Assembly (NCBI GenBank): GCA_035296325.1
Contig: DATHBD010000062.1
Coordinates: forward strand, 124,001 to 188,000
Length of the DNA: 64,000 bases
Direction: 5' to 3'
From: DATHBD01 sp035296325
Lineage (GTDB): Bacteria; Actinomycetota; Actinomycetes; Mycobacteriales; Micromonosporaceae
Part shown: positions 23,801-32,841 of the stretch, piece by piece
Layout: each line of letters starts with the position of its first letter
How positions within the stretch are numbered: position 1 is the stretch's first letter
Made by a program: the position numbers and the translations under genes
The notes under the pieces: model-generated
Database searches by the model: none
Told to the model about the DNA's origin: nothing
The model's input: the letters and a program-made list of their open reading frames with translations, nothing else

Positions 23801-23806
23801 AGTATG
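23801..23806 (-). promoter_or_regulatory. -10 box for a leaderless transglycosylase message
   Basis: CATACT on the - strand ends 7 nt before ATG 23793, which places the transcription start at or near the A of the start codon. No Shine-Dalgarno is present. Confidence 0.5.
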
Positions 23807-23880
23807 CCAATATGCGGCGATCTCGCTGTGCCCGCCCACTCCTGCCGGCGCGGGGCCCTTCCGCGATGGCCGTAGCCGGC

Positions 23881-23886
23881 TAACCT
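23881..23886 (+). promoter_or_regulatory. -10 box for a leaderless FmdB message
   Basis: TAACCT ends 7 nt before ATG 23894, and no ribosome-binding site is present between them. Confidence 0.5.
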
Positions 23887-23893
23887 GGGGCGC

Positions 23894-24148
23894 ATGCCCC
23901 GGTACGAGTACCGCTGCCGCGACTGCGGCGCCATGTTCGAGGTTCATCGCCCGATGCGCGAGGCGGGCGTCAGCTCCCCGTGTCCGGCCGGGCACGGCGA
24001 TACCGTGAAGCTGCTGTCCACGGTCGCGTTGACCGGTCGGGGGGCCGGCGGCGGCAGCAGAGATTACGGCCCGTCACTGTCGGGTGCCGGCGGATCCTCG
24101 GGCGGTTCGGCCGGCGGCGGTTGCTGCGGCGGGGGTTGCGGCTGCTGA
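23894..24148 (+). CDS. FmdB-family zinc ribbon protein
   Basis: An 84-residue protein with the FmdB signature MPRYEYRCRDCGAMFEVHRPM: CxxC at residues 8-11, then a second pair made of Cys30 and His34 (CPAGHGD), instead of the usual CxxC. The C-terminal half is Gly/Ser-rich and ends in a Cys cluster (GGGCCGGGCGC), seven Cys near the end that could bind further metal or be redox active. The function of the family is unresolved; it was named after a gene in an amidase operon. It is followed after 85 bases by a cyclase-domain gene. Confidence 0.85.
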   Translation: MPRYEYRCRDCGAMFEVHRPMREAGVSSPCPAGHGDTVKLLSTVALTGRGAGGGSRDYGPSLSGAGGSSGGSAGGGCCGGGCGC

Positions 24149-24233
24149 CCTGCCCGGATCCCGGGTTGCCCGGCCCGGGTGCGGTGGAGCGACCCGTTCC
24201 TACGATGCGCGCCGGAGGGAGGCGGAGGATCAC

Positions 24234-26963
24234 GTGTCGGTGCGGACCCACCTGCCTCGGGGACTTGTGACGTTCCTGTTCACCGACATCGAGGGGTCGA
24301 CCCGGCTGGCTCAGCTGCTGGGGGCTGACTACCGCCAGGTGCTGCACGACCATCGCGACATCATCCGGAGCGCCGTCACCGAGGCGGCCGGCGTCGAGTT
24401 GTTCACCGAGGGTGACTCGGTGTTCGTGGCGTTCGCCGACGCCGCCTCCGCGGTCCGGGCCTGCGTGGCCGCTCAGCGCGGTCTCGCGGACCACGATTGG
24501 CCGTCGCCCGCCGCGCGACCGAGGGTGCGGATGGGCCTGCACACCGGGTACGCCGAGCCGCTGGCCGGCGAGTACACCAGCCCGGAGGTGCACCGCGCCG
24601 CCCGGGTGGCCGCGGCCGCGCACGGTGGCCAGGTGCTCTGCTCGGCCGCCACCGTGGCCAACGTCGCGCAGCACGGCGCGCTGGCGGACGACGTGTGGCT
24701 GCTCGACCTCGGGCCGCACCGACTGCGCGGGTTCGACGGCCGGGAGCGGCTGCACCAACTGGTGGCGCCGGGTTTGGACCGGCAGTTTCCCCGACTGCGT
24801 ACGGTCGACGCCCCGGCCCACAACCTGCCGACGCAGGTGACCCGGTTCATCGGGCGGGGCGCGGAGCGCGGAGCGCTCCGGGACCTGCTGGGCGAGCACC
24901 GCCTGGTGACCGTGGTCGGGGCGGGCGGGGCGGGCAAGACCCGGCTTGCCGTCGAGGTCGCCGGCGAGCTGGTGGAGTCCTACCCCGACGGTGTGTGGTT
25001 CGTCGATCTGAGCGCGGTCTCCGACCCGAGCCTCGTGGAGGTCAGCGTCGCGGCCTCCATCGGCCTGCGTCCCGAGCCCGGGCGCCCGGTGCTGGACACG
25101 ATCGCTGACTACGCCGGCGACCGGCGGCTCCTGCTGGTGCTCGACACCTGTGACGCGCAGCTTGCGTCGGCCCGCCGGTTGACCGCCCGGATGCTCGCCG
25201 CCGGTGCCGACATCACCGTGCTGGCAACCAGCCGGGAGCCGGTCGGGCTCCCCGGAGAGCTGGTGTGGCGCATCCCTCCGTTGACCGTGCGGGCCGCCGC
25301 CGGCGGGGGCTTCAGCGACGCGGTCGCGCTGCTGGTCGACCGGGCCTCCGCCGCACGGGGTGGCCGACCGGCGGATCCGACCGAGATCGCCCAGCTCACC
25401 CACGTCGCGCAGGCTCTGGACGGGCTGCCGTTGGCGATCGAGCTGGCGGCGGCGCGGCTCCGGCTGCTCTCGGCGACCCAGCTGGCCGCCCGCGTCGACG
25501 ACATCCTGGGCACCCTGGATGCCGGATCGGGCACCGGTGACCTCCGATCGCAGCCGGCGCCAGCCCCCGATGACGCCCGGCCGGTCGGTGCCGACCGGCA
25601 CCGGACCATGCAGGCGGCGGTGAGCTGGTCCTACCGCACGCTGGACGCCCGGGCCGCCCGGCTGCTGCGGCGCCTGTCGGTCTTCGCCGGCGCGGTGGAA
25701 CTGCCCGCGATCGAGTGGCTGTACGAGCGCGATCCGCTGGATGCCCTCGCCACACTTGTGGACAAGTCCCTCCTGCAGGCCGAGCCGACCGCCACCGGTG
25801 CCACGTACCGGCTGCTCGACCCGATCCGTGCCTTCGCCGCCCGCTGCCTCACCGAGGCCGGTGAGGAGACGGCGGCGCGGAACCGCCACGTCGACTGGTG
25901 CCTGCAGACGGTGCAGGCGGCACACCTCGACGGTGACGGCCGGCCGGTGACGCTCTCGCTGTACACGCTGGATCCCCTCGCCGACGAGCTGCGCGCCGCG
26001 CTGCACTGGTCGGTCACCCGGGGCAGCGCCCGGGTCGGCCTGGCGTTGGCGAGCGGGCTCGACCAGTGGTGGCGGGAGCGGGGGTTGGCGGGCGAGGGCC
26101 GGATGTGGCTGTCCCGGCTGTACGAGCGCACCGACACGACCGGGGAGCCGGTCCCCGACGACGAGTTGGCGGCGGCGTACCACGTCCACGCGATGCAGGC
26201 CGGCGCGGACGGCGAGTACCGCGAAGAGTTGATCTTCTCGCAGCGGGCCGAGAGCGCTGCCCGCCGAGCCGGCGATCCGGGCCTGATCGCGCGCGTCCTG
26301 GCTGGGCGCGGCGCGACGTTGATCGACGTGGGTCGGGTCGAGGACGCCGAGCGGGCGTGCCGCGAGGTGATCGCGTGGGCGGACCAGCACCGGGTGGCCG
26401 GTGAGGCGCTCTTCGCCGTCTATACCCTCGCCGAACTGCTGTGGAGCCGGGGCGATCTGGACGAGGCGGCCGATCTGCTGGCCGCCGCCCGTCCGGTGGA
26501 GACGGCCCGCCCGCTGGATCGCGGCCGGCGGACCGTCGACATGATCCTCGGCCTGGTGGCGCTGAGCCGGGCGGACCTCGTCGCGGCGCACGACCACCTG
26601 GTGGTGGCCCTGCGCTCCCGCATGGCGTACGGCTTCCACTCCCGGTCCTGCGAGACGATCAATGCGATGGCGGTGCGCTGCGCGCTGGCCGGCGACTTCG
26701 CCACCGCGGCCCGGCTGTTCGGCGCGGCACAGTCGGTGCGGACCCGACTGCGCTGCTCACCCGGTGCCTTCGGCGCCTACTGGACCCAGCGCGAGGCCGC
26801 CGTCCGGGAGGCCCTCGGCGACGAGGAGTTCGACGCGGCGTACGCCGAGGGCACCGGCCTGACGCTGGAGGGCGCCGCCGCGCTCGCGCTGACGGTCGAG
26901 CACCCGGACCTGGCCCCGGCCTCTCCCCGCTTCACCACCCGCGCCAGCCGCGCCGCCCCGTGA
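24234..26963 (+). CDS. adenylate/guanylate cyclase-domain protein with NB-ARC-type ATPase and TPR-like tail
   Basis: The 909-residue product starts at GTG 24234 after GGAGGA. Residues 1-~190 form a class III nucleotide cyclase domain (VTFLFTDIEGSTRLAQLLG, FTEGDSVFVAFADA, MGLHTGYAEP). An AAA/NB-ARC ATPase follows with Walker A GAGGAGKTRLA (about 227), Walker B LLLVLDTCDAQ, sensor TSREP and GLPLAIELAAARLRLLS. The last ~330 residues are helical repeats (TPR-like). No C-terminal LuxR or other DNA-binding domain is seen. It resembles large actinobacterial signalling ATPases. Whether the cyclase domain makes cAMP is unclear; only the first metal Asp is evident to me. Confidence 0.83.
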   Translation: MSVRTHLPRGLVTFLFTDIEGSTRLAQLLGADYRQVLHDHRDIIRSAVTEAAGVELFTEGDSVFVAFADAASAVRACVAAQRGLADHDWPSPAARPRVRMGLHTGYAEPLAGEYTSPEVHRAARVAAAAHGGQVLCSAATVANVAQHGALADDVWLLDLGPHRLRGFDGRERLHQLVAPGLDRQFPRLRTVDAPAHNLPTQVTRFIGRGAERGALRDLLGEHRLVTVVGAGGAGKTRLAVEVAGELVESYPDGVWFVDLSAVSDPSLVEVSVAASIGLRPEPGRPVLDTIADYAGDRRLLLVLDTCDAQLASARRLTARMLAAGADITVLATSREPVGLPGELVWRIPPLTVRAAAGGGFSDAVALLVDRASAARGGRPADPTEIAQLTHVAQALDGLPLAIELAAARLRLLSATQLAARVDDILGTLDAGSGTGDLRSQPAPAPDDARPVGADRHRTMQAAVSWSYRTLDARAARLLRRLSVFAGAVELPAIEWLYERDPLDALATLVDKSLLQAEPTATGATYRLLDPIRAFAARCLTEAGEETAARNRHVDWCLQTVQAAHLDGDGRPVTLSLYTLDPLADELRAALHWSVTRGSARVGLALASGLDQWWRERGLAGEGRMWLSRLYERTDTTGEPVPDDELAAAYHVHAMQAGADGEYREELIFSQRAESAARRAGDPGLIARVLAGRGATLIDVGRVEDAERACREVIAWADQHRVAGEALFAVYTLAELLWSRGDLDEAADLLAAARPVETARPLDRGRRTVDMILGLVALSRADLVAAHDHLVVALRSRMAYGFHSRSCETINAMAVRCALAGDFATAARLFGAAQSVRTRLRCSPGAFGAYWTQREAAVREALGDEEFDAAYAEGTGLTLEGAAALALTVEHPDLAPASPRFTTRASRAAP

Positions 26964-27081
26964 CGGAAAAGCCGTGTGCCATACCGACCGTCCTCCGGAC
27001 TCCGGTCGCCCTCCCCTCGCATTACGTGCTCGGGGCATCACGCTCCGCCACGCCGGGGGTCGGGCGATGGCTACTTCATTG

Positions 27082-27121
27082 CGTATAGACCTGCTCTCGT
27101 TTGTGCGAGCAGGTCTATACG
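27082..27121. terminator. 15-bp perfect inverted repeat, terminator or operator
   Basis: CGTATAGACCTGCTC (27082-27096) and its exact complement (27107-27121) flank a 10-nt loop TCGTTTGTGC. The stem is only ~53% GC, well below the surroundings, and is not followed by a T run, so a protein-binding site or mobile-element end is also possible. Confidence 0.5.
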
Positions 27122-27177
27122 TTGCGAACTGAGAAACGACACCGCCGGGGAGCCGATCGCGCTGCCGGCTCCGGGCA

Positions 27178-27235
27178 GGACGTGCCGGCGTGCGGCCGGA
27201 CGTGCCGGCGTGCCCGCCACCGGCATGCCGGCACG
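27178..27235. repeat. direct repeats plus GC hairpin downstream of korB
   Basis: GGACGTGCCGGCGTGC occurs twice with 20-bp period. The second copy can also pair its CGTGCCGGC (27201-27209) with GCCGGCACG (27227-27235) to form a 9-bp stem. It lies just past the korB stop and is a likely terminator. Confidence 0.5.
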
Positions 27236-27259
27236 CGCGTGTCCGGCGCGGCGCACGGG

Positions 27260-28294
27260 TTACAGGACGGTCCAGGTGTCGCCGGCGTTGAGGAGGGCGG
27301 CCAGGTCGTCGGCGGGGTTGGGGGCGGCCTTCGCCTTGGCGGTGGTGAGCTGGTCGCGGACCATGTCGTCGTAGGCGGGACGGTCCACCGCGCGGAACAC
27401 GCCGATCGGGGTGTGCCGCAGGTCGGTGCCCGGCAGGCGGGACAGCGCAAACGCGTACGCCGGCTCGGTGACCGTCTCGTCGTGCACCACGATCTGGTCC
27501 GGCGTGACCGACGCTGTCGGCACCACGGTGAGCCCGAACCCGCCCTGTGGGTGCGTGACGGCCCACTCCCCGTCCTTGCCGAACGTGATCGGTTGCCCGT
27601 GCTCCAGCCGGACCAGCGCCTGATCCCGGGTGTCCGGGTCCTTGAGCACCTCGAACGCACCGTCGTTGAAGATGTTGCAGTTCTGGTAGATCTCCACGAA
27701 CGCGGAGCCGCGGTGGTCCGCCGCCGCCCGCAGCACCGACTGCAGGTGCTTGCGGTCGGTGTCCAGGGTGCGGGCCACGAACGAGGCCTCGGCACCGAGT
27801 GCCAGCGAAATCGGGTTGAACGGCGAGTCGCTCGACCCGGACGGCGTGGACTTAGTGATCTTGCCAAGCTCGGAGGTCGGCGAGTACTGGCCCTTCGTCA
27901 ACCCGTAGATCCGGTTGTTGAACAGCAGGATCTTGAGGTTGACGTTGCGCCGCAGCGCGTGGATCAGGTGGTTGCCGCCGATGGAGAGCGCGTCGCCGTC
28001 ACCGGTGATCACCCAGACCGACAGGTCCGGGCGGGACACCGAGAGGCCGGTCGCGATCGCCGGCGCGCGGCCGTGGATCGAGTGCATGCCGTACGTGTTC
28101 ATGTAGTACGGGAAGCGCGAGGAGCAGCCGATGCCGGAGACGAAGACGATCCGCTCCTTGGGGATCTGCAGCTCCGGCATGAACGACTGCATGGCGGCCA
28201 GGATCGCGTAGTCACCGCACCCGGGGCACCAGCGCACCTCCTGGTCGGACTTGAAATCCTTCATCGAAAGTTTCAACGCTATGGGTTCAGGCAT
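27260..28294 (-). CDS. korB: 2-oxoacid:ferredoxin oxidoreductase, beta subunit (KorB)
   Basis: The 344-residue subunit binds thiamine diphosphate and a 4Fe-4S cluster. WCPGCGDYAILAAM near residue 25, GIGCSSRFPYYMNTYG, the TPP motif TGDGDALSIGGNHLIHALRRN with following FNN, and GVFRAVDRP are all present. With KorA it decarboxylates 2-oxoglutarate (or another 2-oxoacid) oxidatively, passing electrons to ferredoxin. The ATG (28294) lies 8 bases inside korA, so the two are translationally coupled. It is the aerobe-type KorAB seen in mycobacteria (Rv2454c-2455c). Confidence 0.93.
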   Translation of the reverse strand: MPEPIALKLSMKDFKSDQEVRWCPGCGDYAILAAMQSFMPELQIPKERIVFVSGIGCSSRFPYYMNTYGMHSIHGRAPAIATGLSVSRPDLSVWVITGDGDALSIGGNHLIHALRRNVNLKILLFNNRIYGLTKGQYSPTSELGKITKSTPSGSSDSPFNPISLALGAEASFVARTLDTDRKHLQSVLRAAADHRGSAFVEIYQNCNIFNDGAFEVLKDPDTRDQALVRLEHGQPITFGKDGEWAVTHPQGGFGLTVVPTASVTPDQIVVHDETVTEPAYAFALSRLPGTDLRHTPIGVFRAVDRPAYDDMVRDQLTTAKAKAAPNPADDLAALLNAGDTWTVL

Positions 28295-30134
28295 TCTTGA
28301 CGACCTCCTCGAGCATGGCCTCCAGCTCGGCGGACTGGAACGGCAGCCCACGGACCTGGTTGTACGGGATCGCGTCGACGAGGTACCGCCCGCGGATCAC
28401 GTGCGCGAGCTGCCCCAGGTTCATCTCCGGAATCACCACCCGGTCATAAGCCCGCAGCACCTCGCCCACATTCCCCGGCATCGGGGCCAGGTGCCGCAGG
28501 TGTGCCTGGGCGATCGGCAGGCCGCGTTGGCGCAGGGCCCGGCAGGCCGCGCCGATCGGGCCGTAGGTCGAGCCCCACCCGAGGACCAGCGTGCGGGCGT
28601 CGCCGTCCGGGTCCTCGACCTCCAGGTCGGGCACCTCGATCCCGTCGATGCGGGCCTGCCGGGTGCGCACCATGAAGTCGTGGTTCGCCGGGTCGTACGA
28701 GATGTCGCCGGTCTTGTCGGCCTTCTCCAGCCCGCCGATGCGGTGCTCCAGGCCCGGCGTACCCGGGATGGCCCAGGGACGGGCCAGCGTCTCCGGATCA
28801 CGCAGGTACGGCAGGAAGGTCTGGCCGTCCTCAGCGTTCGGCCCGGTCGCGAAGTCGGCCTCGACCGTGGGCAGGTCGGCCGGCTCGGGCAGACGCCACG
28901 GCTCGGAGCCGTTGGCGATGTAGTTGTCCGACAGCAGCATCACCGGTGTGCGGTACCTGATGGCGATCTGGGCGGCCTCGAGCGCGGTGGCGAAGCAGTC
29001 CGACGGGGAGCGCGGCGCCAGCACCGCGATCGGGGCCTCGCCGTGCCGGCCGAAGAGCGCCATGTTCAGGTCGGCCTGCTCGGTCTTGGTGGGCAGACCG
29101 GTGGACGGGCCGGCGCGCTGCACGTCGATGATCAGCAGCGGCAGCTCCAGGGCGACCGCGAGCGAGATGGTCTCGCTCTTCAGCGCGATACCGGGCCCGG
29201 AGGTGGTGGTCACGCCGAGCGCCCCGCCGTAGGACGCGCCGAGCGCGACGCCGATCGCCGCGATCTCGTCCTCGGCCTGCACCGTGGTGATGCCGAACTT
29301 CTTGTGCCGGCTCAGCTCGTGCAGGATGTCGGAGGCCGGGGTGATCGGGTAGGCGCCGAGGAAGACCGGCAGCTTGGACTGCACGCCGGCGGCGACGATG
29401 CCGAGGGCAAGCGCCTGGTTGCCGGTGATGTTGCGGTACGTCCCGGGCAGCATCTGCGCCGGCTTGACCTCGTACCGGACGGCGAAGTCCTCGGTGGTCT
29501 CACCGAAGTTCCACCCGGCCCGGAAGGCGGCGATGTTGCCCGCCGCGAGCTCCGGTCGGCTGGCGAACTTGCGCTCCAGGAACCGGATGGTCGACTCGTG
29601 TGGCCGGGAGTACATCCACGAGAGCAGGCCGAGCGCGAACATGTTCTTGGCCCGCTCGGCGTCCTTCTTCGAGACACCCGAGGACTCCAGTGCCTTGATC
29701 GTCATCGACGTCAGCGCCACCGGGTGCAGCGCGTACCCGTCGAGCGATCCGTTCTCCAGCGGGTTCTCCGCGTAGCCGACCTTGGTCAGGTTGCGCTTGG
29801 TGAACTCGTCGGTGTTGACGATGATGTCGGCGCCCAGTGCCAGGTCGCCGATGTTGGCCTTGAGCGCGGCCGGGTTCATCGCCACGAGGACGTGTGGGGC
29901 GTCCCCGGGGGTGAGGATGTCGAAGTCGGCGAAGTGCACCTGGAAGCTGGACACGCCAGGCAGCGTCCCGGCGGGTGCCCGGATCTCCGCCGGGAAGTTC
30001 GGCAGCGTCGAGATGTCGTTGCCGAGCTGGGCGGTCTCCGAGGTGAACCGATCGCCGGTGAGCTGCATGCCGTCGCCGGAGTCGCCAGCGAAGCGGATCA
30101 CGACTCGATCCAGCTGGCGGACCTGCTTCGTCAC
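28287..30134 (-). CDS. korA: 2-oxoacid:ferredoxin oxidoreductase, fused gamma-alpha subunit (KorA)
   Basis: The 615-residue protein starts at GTG (30134) with AGGAGG 9 nt upstream. The N-terminal third is the gamma domain (VVIRFAGDSGDGMQLTGDRF). The rest is the alpha pyrimidine-binding domain (NITGNQALALGIVAAG, FLGAYPITPASDILHELS, QAEDEIAAIGVALGASYGGALGVTTTSGPG, PLLIIDVQRAGPSTGLPTKTEQADL). This gamma-alpha fusion is the actinobacterial form of 2-oxoglutarate ferredoxin oxidoreductase, an alternative to the TCA-cycle dehydrogenase. The message is probably transcribed from within the 30135-30428 region. Confidence 0.95.
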   Translation of the reverse strand: MTKQVRQLDRVVIRFAGDSGDGMQLTGDRFTSETAQLGNDISTLPNFPAEIRAPAGTLPGVSSFQVHFADFDILTPGDAPHVLVAMNPAALKANIGDLALGADIIVNTDEFTKRNLTKVGYAENPLENGSLDGYALHPVALTSMTIKALESSGVSKKDAERAKNMFALGLLSWMYSRPHESTIRFLERKFASRPELAAGNIAAFRAGWNFGETTEDFAVRYEVKPAQMLPGTYRNITGNQALALGIVAAGVQSKLPVFLGAYPITPASDILHELSRHKKFGITTVQAEDEIAAIGVALGASYGGALGVTTTSGPGIALKSETISLAVALELPLLIIDVQRAGPSTGLPTKTEQADLNMALFGRHGEAPIAVLAPRSPSDCFATALEAAQIAIRYRTPVMLLSDNYIANGSEPWRLPEPADLPTVEADFATGPNAEDGQTFLPYLRDPETLARPWAIPGTPGLEHRIGGLEKADKTGDISYDPANHDFMVRTRQARIDGIEVPDLEVEDPDGDARTLVLGWGSTYGPIGAACRALRQRGLPIAQAHLRHLAPMPGNVGEVLRAYDRVVIPEMNLGQLAHVIRGRYLVDAIPYNQVRGLPFQSAELEAMLEEVVKNA

Positions 30135-30428
30135 GGGTGGTGACCTCCTTGCGGCGACAACGGGTGGTGCGGGCAGCCGGCGCGTCGCCGCTGAGCAGCC
30201 TCGGGCCACCTCGATGACGGGCAGGTGGGAGGGGCCCGCTCCTTCTTACACGTCAAGACTACGTCGGTGCCAGCCGCCCGCCCGCCGTCCCAGATCCGGG
30301 CCGGCGCGGGACGGCCCGGATCCGCGCGGAAACGTCGACCAATCCTCCCGGCAGATCGCTCCGAATACCGCAGGAGAGAACGCTTGCCACGGCTGCCAAC
30401 AAAGCCGAATCAACCAGGAGGAAGTCCC

Positions 30429-31061
30429 ATGAAGCGCATCTTTGCGATCGGCGGCGTCGTCGCGGTGCTGGCCATGTCGGCGTGCGGGTCCACCGACACC
30501 GACTCAACCGCCAGCGGAAACGCCACCAGCGCGGCCCCCACTCCGGCCGCCACGAGCGCCGCACCGTCGCCGAGTGCGATGCCGGCGACGTTCGGCGCGG
30601 CCTGCTCGGCGGTGCCGACCGACGCCACCAACCCGGGCAGCTTCGACGCGATGTCCAAGGTGCCGGTGGCGACCGCGGCATCCGGCAACCCGCTGCTGTC
30701 CACCCTGGTGACGGCCGTCACCAAGGCCCAGCTCGGTGACACACTTAACTCCGCCAAGAACATCACCGTCTTCGCGCCGACCAATGACGCGTTCGGCAAG
30801 ATCCCGGCGGACGCCCTCAATGCCGTCCTCGCCAACGACGCGCAGCTCAAGAGCATCCTGACCTACCACGTCGTGGGTGAGACGGTGACTCCGGACAAGC
30901 TCGCCGGCACGTTCAAGACGCTGCAGGGCACCGACCTCACCGTCGCGGGCAGCGGCAGCAGCTTCACCGTCAACGGCGCCGCCGCGGTCATCTGCGGGAA
31001 CGTGCAGACCGCCAACGCCACCGTCTACATCATCGACACCGTCCTGATGCCGAAGGCCTGA
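30429..31061 (+). CDS. fasciclin-domain lipoprotein
   Basis: The 210-residue product starts at ATG 30429 after a strong AGGAGG. A lipoprotein signal (RIFAIGGVVAVLAMSACGS, Cys19) is followed by a Ser/Thr/Ala-rich linker to ~residue 55 and one FAS1 domain (NPLLSTLVTAVTKAQLGDTLN, ITVFAPTNDAFGKIPADAL, SILTYHVVGETVTPDKL, CGNVQTANATVYIIDTVLMP). FAS1 proteins act in adhesion at the cell surface. Mycobacterial MPT70/83 are relatives. The next gene is a membrane molybdoenzyme, a pairing that recurs in mycobacteria (Rv2873/2874-type loci), but any joint function is inference. Confidence 0.92.
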   Translation: MKRIFAIGGVVAVLAMSACGSTDTDSTASGNATSAAPTPAATSAAPSPSAMPATFGAACSAVPTDATNPGSFDAMSKVPVATAASGNPLLSTLVTAVTKAQLGDTLNSAKNITVFAPTNDAFGKIPADALNAVLANDAQLKSILTYHVVGETVTPDKLAGTFKTLQGTDLTVAGSGSSFTVNGAAAVICGNVQTANATVYIIDTVLMPKA

Positions 31062-31079
31062 CCTGACCGGGTCACCACC

Positions 31080-31127
31080 GGAAGGGGGCCCCGCTCACCG
31101 CCCAGCGCGGAAGAGGGGGCCCCTTCC
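31080..31127 (+). terminator. hairpin terminator after the fasciclin gene
   Basis: GGAAGGGG (31080-31087) pairs with CCCCTTCC (31120-31127), and inner CCCC/GGGG runs can extend the stem. It sits 19 bases after the stop and before the ribosome site of the next gene, so it may attenuate rather than fully stop transcription. Confidence 0.6.
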
Positions 31128-31149
31128 CATATCCAGAGGAGGGTTTGTC

Positions 31150-32688
31150 GTGGCACTGAACATCCACGCCGGCGCCGCCGGGCTGCTCGCCGCCGGCGTC
31201 GGGCTGGCCGTGGCGGACCTGGTCGCCCAGCAGGTACGGCCCGAGTCAGCGCCCCTGTTCACGGTGGGTGGCACGATCATCGATGCCACGCCGACCGCGC
31301 TCAAGGAGTTCGCCGTCCGGACGCTCGGCAACGCCGACAAGCCGGTCCTCCTCGCCGGCATCGGTCTGATCCTCGCCGCGCTGGCCGCCACGGCCGGTGT
31401 GGTCGCGGCGAACCCGCGCCGGCGGTGGCTGGGCATCGGCCTGCTCGCCGCGCTCGGGCTGGTCGGCGCGGTGACCGCGATGCTGCGTCCGGACGCCGGC
31501 CCGCTCGACCTGGTACCCGGGGTGGTGGCGGCGACCGTCGCGGCGCTCACCCTGGTGGCGCTGACCCGTCGGCGCGCGGCACAGCCCGGGGAGCCGACCG
31601 GCCGCGACGAGCAGCCCGGTGCGGCCCTCGGCCGCGACGGTCGGCGCCAGTTCCTGCGTACCGCCGGTGTGGTGACCGGCATCGCCGTCGTCGCCGCCGG
31701 TGGCTCCGCGTGGCTGCGCCGCGGCCGGGCCACCGCGACCGACCGGGCGCGCAACTCGCTCATCCTGCCGCCGCCGGCCAGCCCTGCGCCGGCGCTGCCG
31801 GCCGGCGCCGGGCCGGACTTCGTCACGCCGAACCGGGAGTTCTACCGGGTGGACACCGCGCTGACCGTGCCGCGCATCGATCCCGACACCTGGCAGTTGC
31901 GGATCACCGGCATGGTGGACCGGCCCCGCACCTTCACCCTCGACCAGCTGCTCGACCGGCCGCTGCTGGAGCGGCACCTGACCCTCAACTGCGTCTCCAA
32001 CGAGGTGGGCGGGCCCTACATCGGCACGGCCAAGTGGCTCGGCGCATCGCTGGCCTCACTGATCCGCGAGGCGGGGCCCCAGGCCGGTGCGGATCAACTG
32101 GTGGCCCGCGGCGCCGACGGGATGACGATCGGCACACCGCTGGAGACCGTCCTGGACGGCCGGGACACGATGCTCGTGGTCGGCATGAACGGCGAGCCGC
32201 TCCCCGCCGACCACGGCTTCCCGGTGCGGATGCTGACCCCGGGCGTCTACGGCTACGTGGGGTCCTGCAAGTGGCTCATCGAACTGGAAGTGACCACCTT
32301 CGACGCCTACGACGTCTACTGGGTCAAGCGCGGCTGGGCGGCGAAGGCGCCGGTGAAGACGGCGTCCCGAATCGACCGCCCAGCCCCGCTGACGCCGGTC
32401 AGCGCCGGCCCGGTCCGGGTCGCCGGGGTGGCCTGGGCACAGCGGCGTGGCATCGCGTCGGTCGAGGTGCAGGTGGACGACGGTCCGTGGCGACAGGCCG
32501 CGCTCGCGCCCAGCCCGTCGATCGACACGTGGGTGCAGTGGAGCCTGATGTGGCCGGCCGAGCCGGGCGAGCACCGGCTCCGGGTACGGGCCACCGACCG
32601 CACGGGCGCGGTGCAGGTCGAGCCGCGGGTGACCCCGTTTCCGGACGGCGCCACCGGCTGGCACACCCTGTCCGTGACGGTGAACTAG
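31150..32688 (+). CDS. membrane-anchored molybdopterin-dependent oxidoreductase (sulfite oxidase fold)
   Basis: The 512-residue protein starts at GTG 31150 after AGAGGAGGG. The N-terminal ~200 residues contain four hydrophobic segments (AAGLLAAGVGLAVADLVAQQ; VLLAGIGLILAALAATAGVV; others). A second hydrophobic stretch after RRQFLRTAGVVTGIAVVAAG has a Tat-like RRxFLR. The outside part is a sulfite-oxidase-type Mo-cofactor domain (GMVDRPRTFTLDQLL, LTLNCVSNEVGGPYIGTAKW with the Mo-ligand Cys, GYVGSCKWLIELEVTTFDAYDVYWVKRGW) and a C-terminal dimerisation domain (VSAGPVRVAGVAWAQRRGIASVEVQVDDGPW). The substrate is unknown. Confidence 0.9.
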   Translation: MALNIHAGAAGLLAAGVGLAVADLVAQQVRPESAPLFTVGGTIIDATPTALKEFAVRTLGNADKPVLLAGIGLILAALAATAGVVAANPRRRWLGIGLLAALGLVGAVTAMLRPDAGPLDLVPGVVAATVAALTLVALTRRRAAQPGEPTGRDEQPGAALGRDGRRQFLRTAGVVTGIAVVAAGGSAWLRRGRATATDRARNSLILPPPASPAPALPAGAGPDFVTPNREFYRVDTALTVPRIDPDTWQLRITGMVDRPRTFTLDQLLDRPLLERHLTLNCVSNEVGGPYIGTAKWLGASLASLIREAGPQAGADQLVARGADGMTIGTPLETVLDGRDTMLVVGMNGEPLPADHGFPVRMLTPGVYGYVGSCKWLIELEVTTFDAYDVYWVKRGWAAKAPVKTASRIDRPAPLTPVSAGPVRVAGVAWAQRRGIASVEVQVDDGPWRQAALAPSPSIDTWVQWSLMWPAEPGEHRLRVRATDRTGAVQVEPRVTPFPDGATGWHTLSVTVN

Positions 32689-32828
32689 CCGGACCGGGCA
32701 CTCGCGCCGGCGCGACACGCCGGAGGGCCCCGTGACATGTGCCTTAGGCACGTAATAGGGCCGCTATTCGGTGCTTTTCTCGCATGTCAGCGACAAAACT
32801 CTGCGGGCGGACCGGGGCGGCGCGCCGG

Positions 32829-32834
32829 TACGCT
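32829..32834 (+). promoter_or_regulatory. -10 box for a leaderless nuoA-like message
   Basis: TACGCT ends 7 nt before GTG 32842 and there is no ribosome-binding site, so translation from a leaderless transcript is likely. A short palindrome GTGCCTTAGGCAC lies upstream at 32739. Confidence 0.45.
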
Positions 32835-32841
32835 GCACGGG

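Larger units (their letters stand above)
26964..27259. other. 296-base convergent intergenic region with hairpins
   Basis: No gene is seen. It contains a 15-bp perfect inverted repeat (27082-27121), a 16-bp direct repeat with 20-bp period (GGACGTGCCGGCGTGC at 27178 and 27198) and a GC hairpin (27201-27235). All lie between the convergent ends of the cyclase gene and korB, so they can terminate both. Confidence 0.65.

Noticed and set aside
27178..27213. 16-bp direct repeats as a CRISPR-like array
   Set aside because: Only two units with a 4-bp spacer and no cas genes; GC-rich terminator structure explains them.
30135..30428. Small gene between korA and the fasciclin gene
   Set aside because: No frame has a convincing ribosome site or composition; it is treated as a 294-base divergent promoter region.
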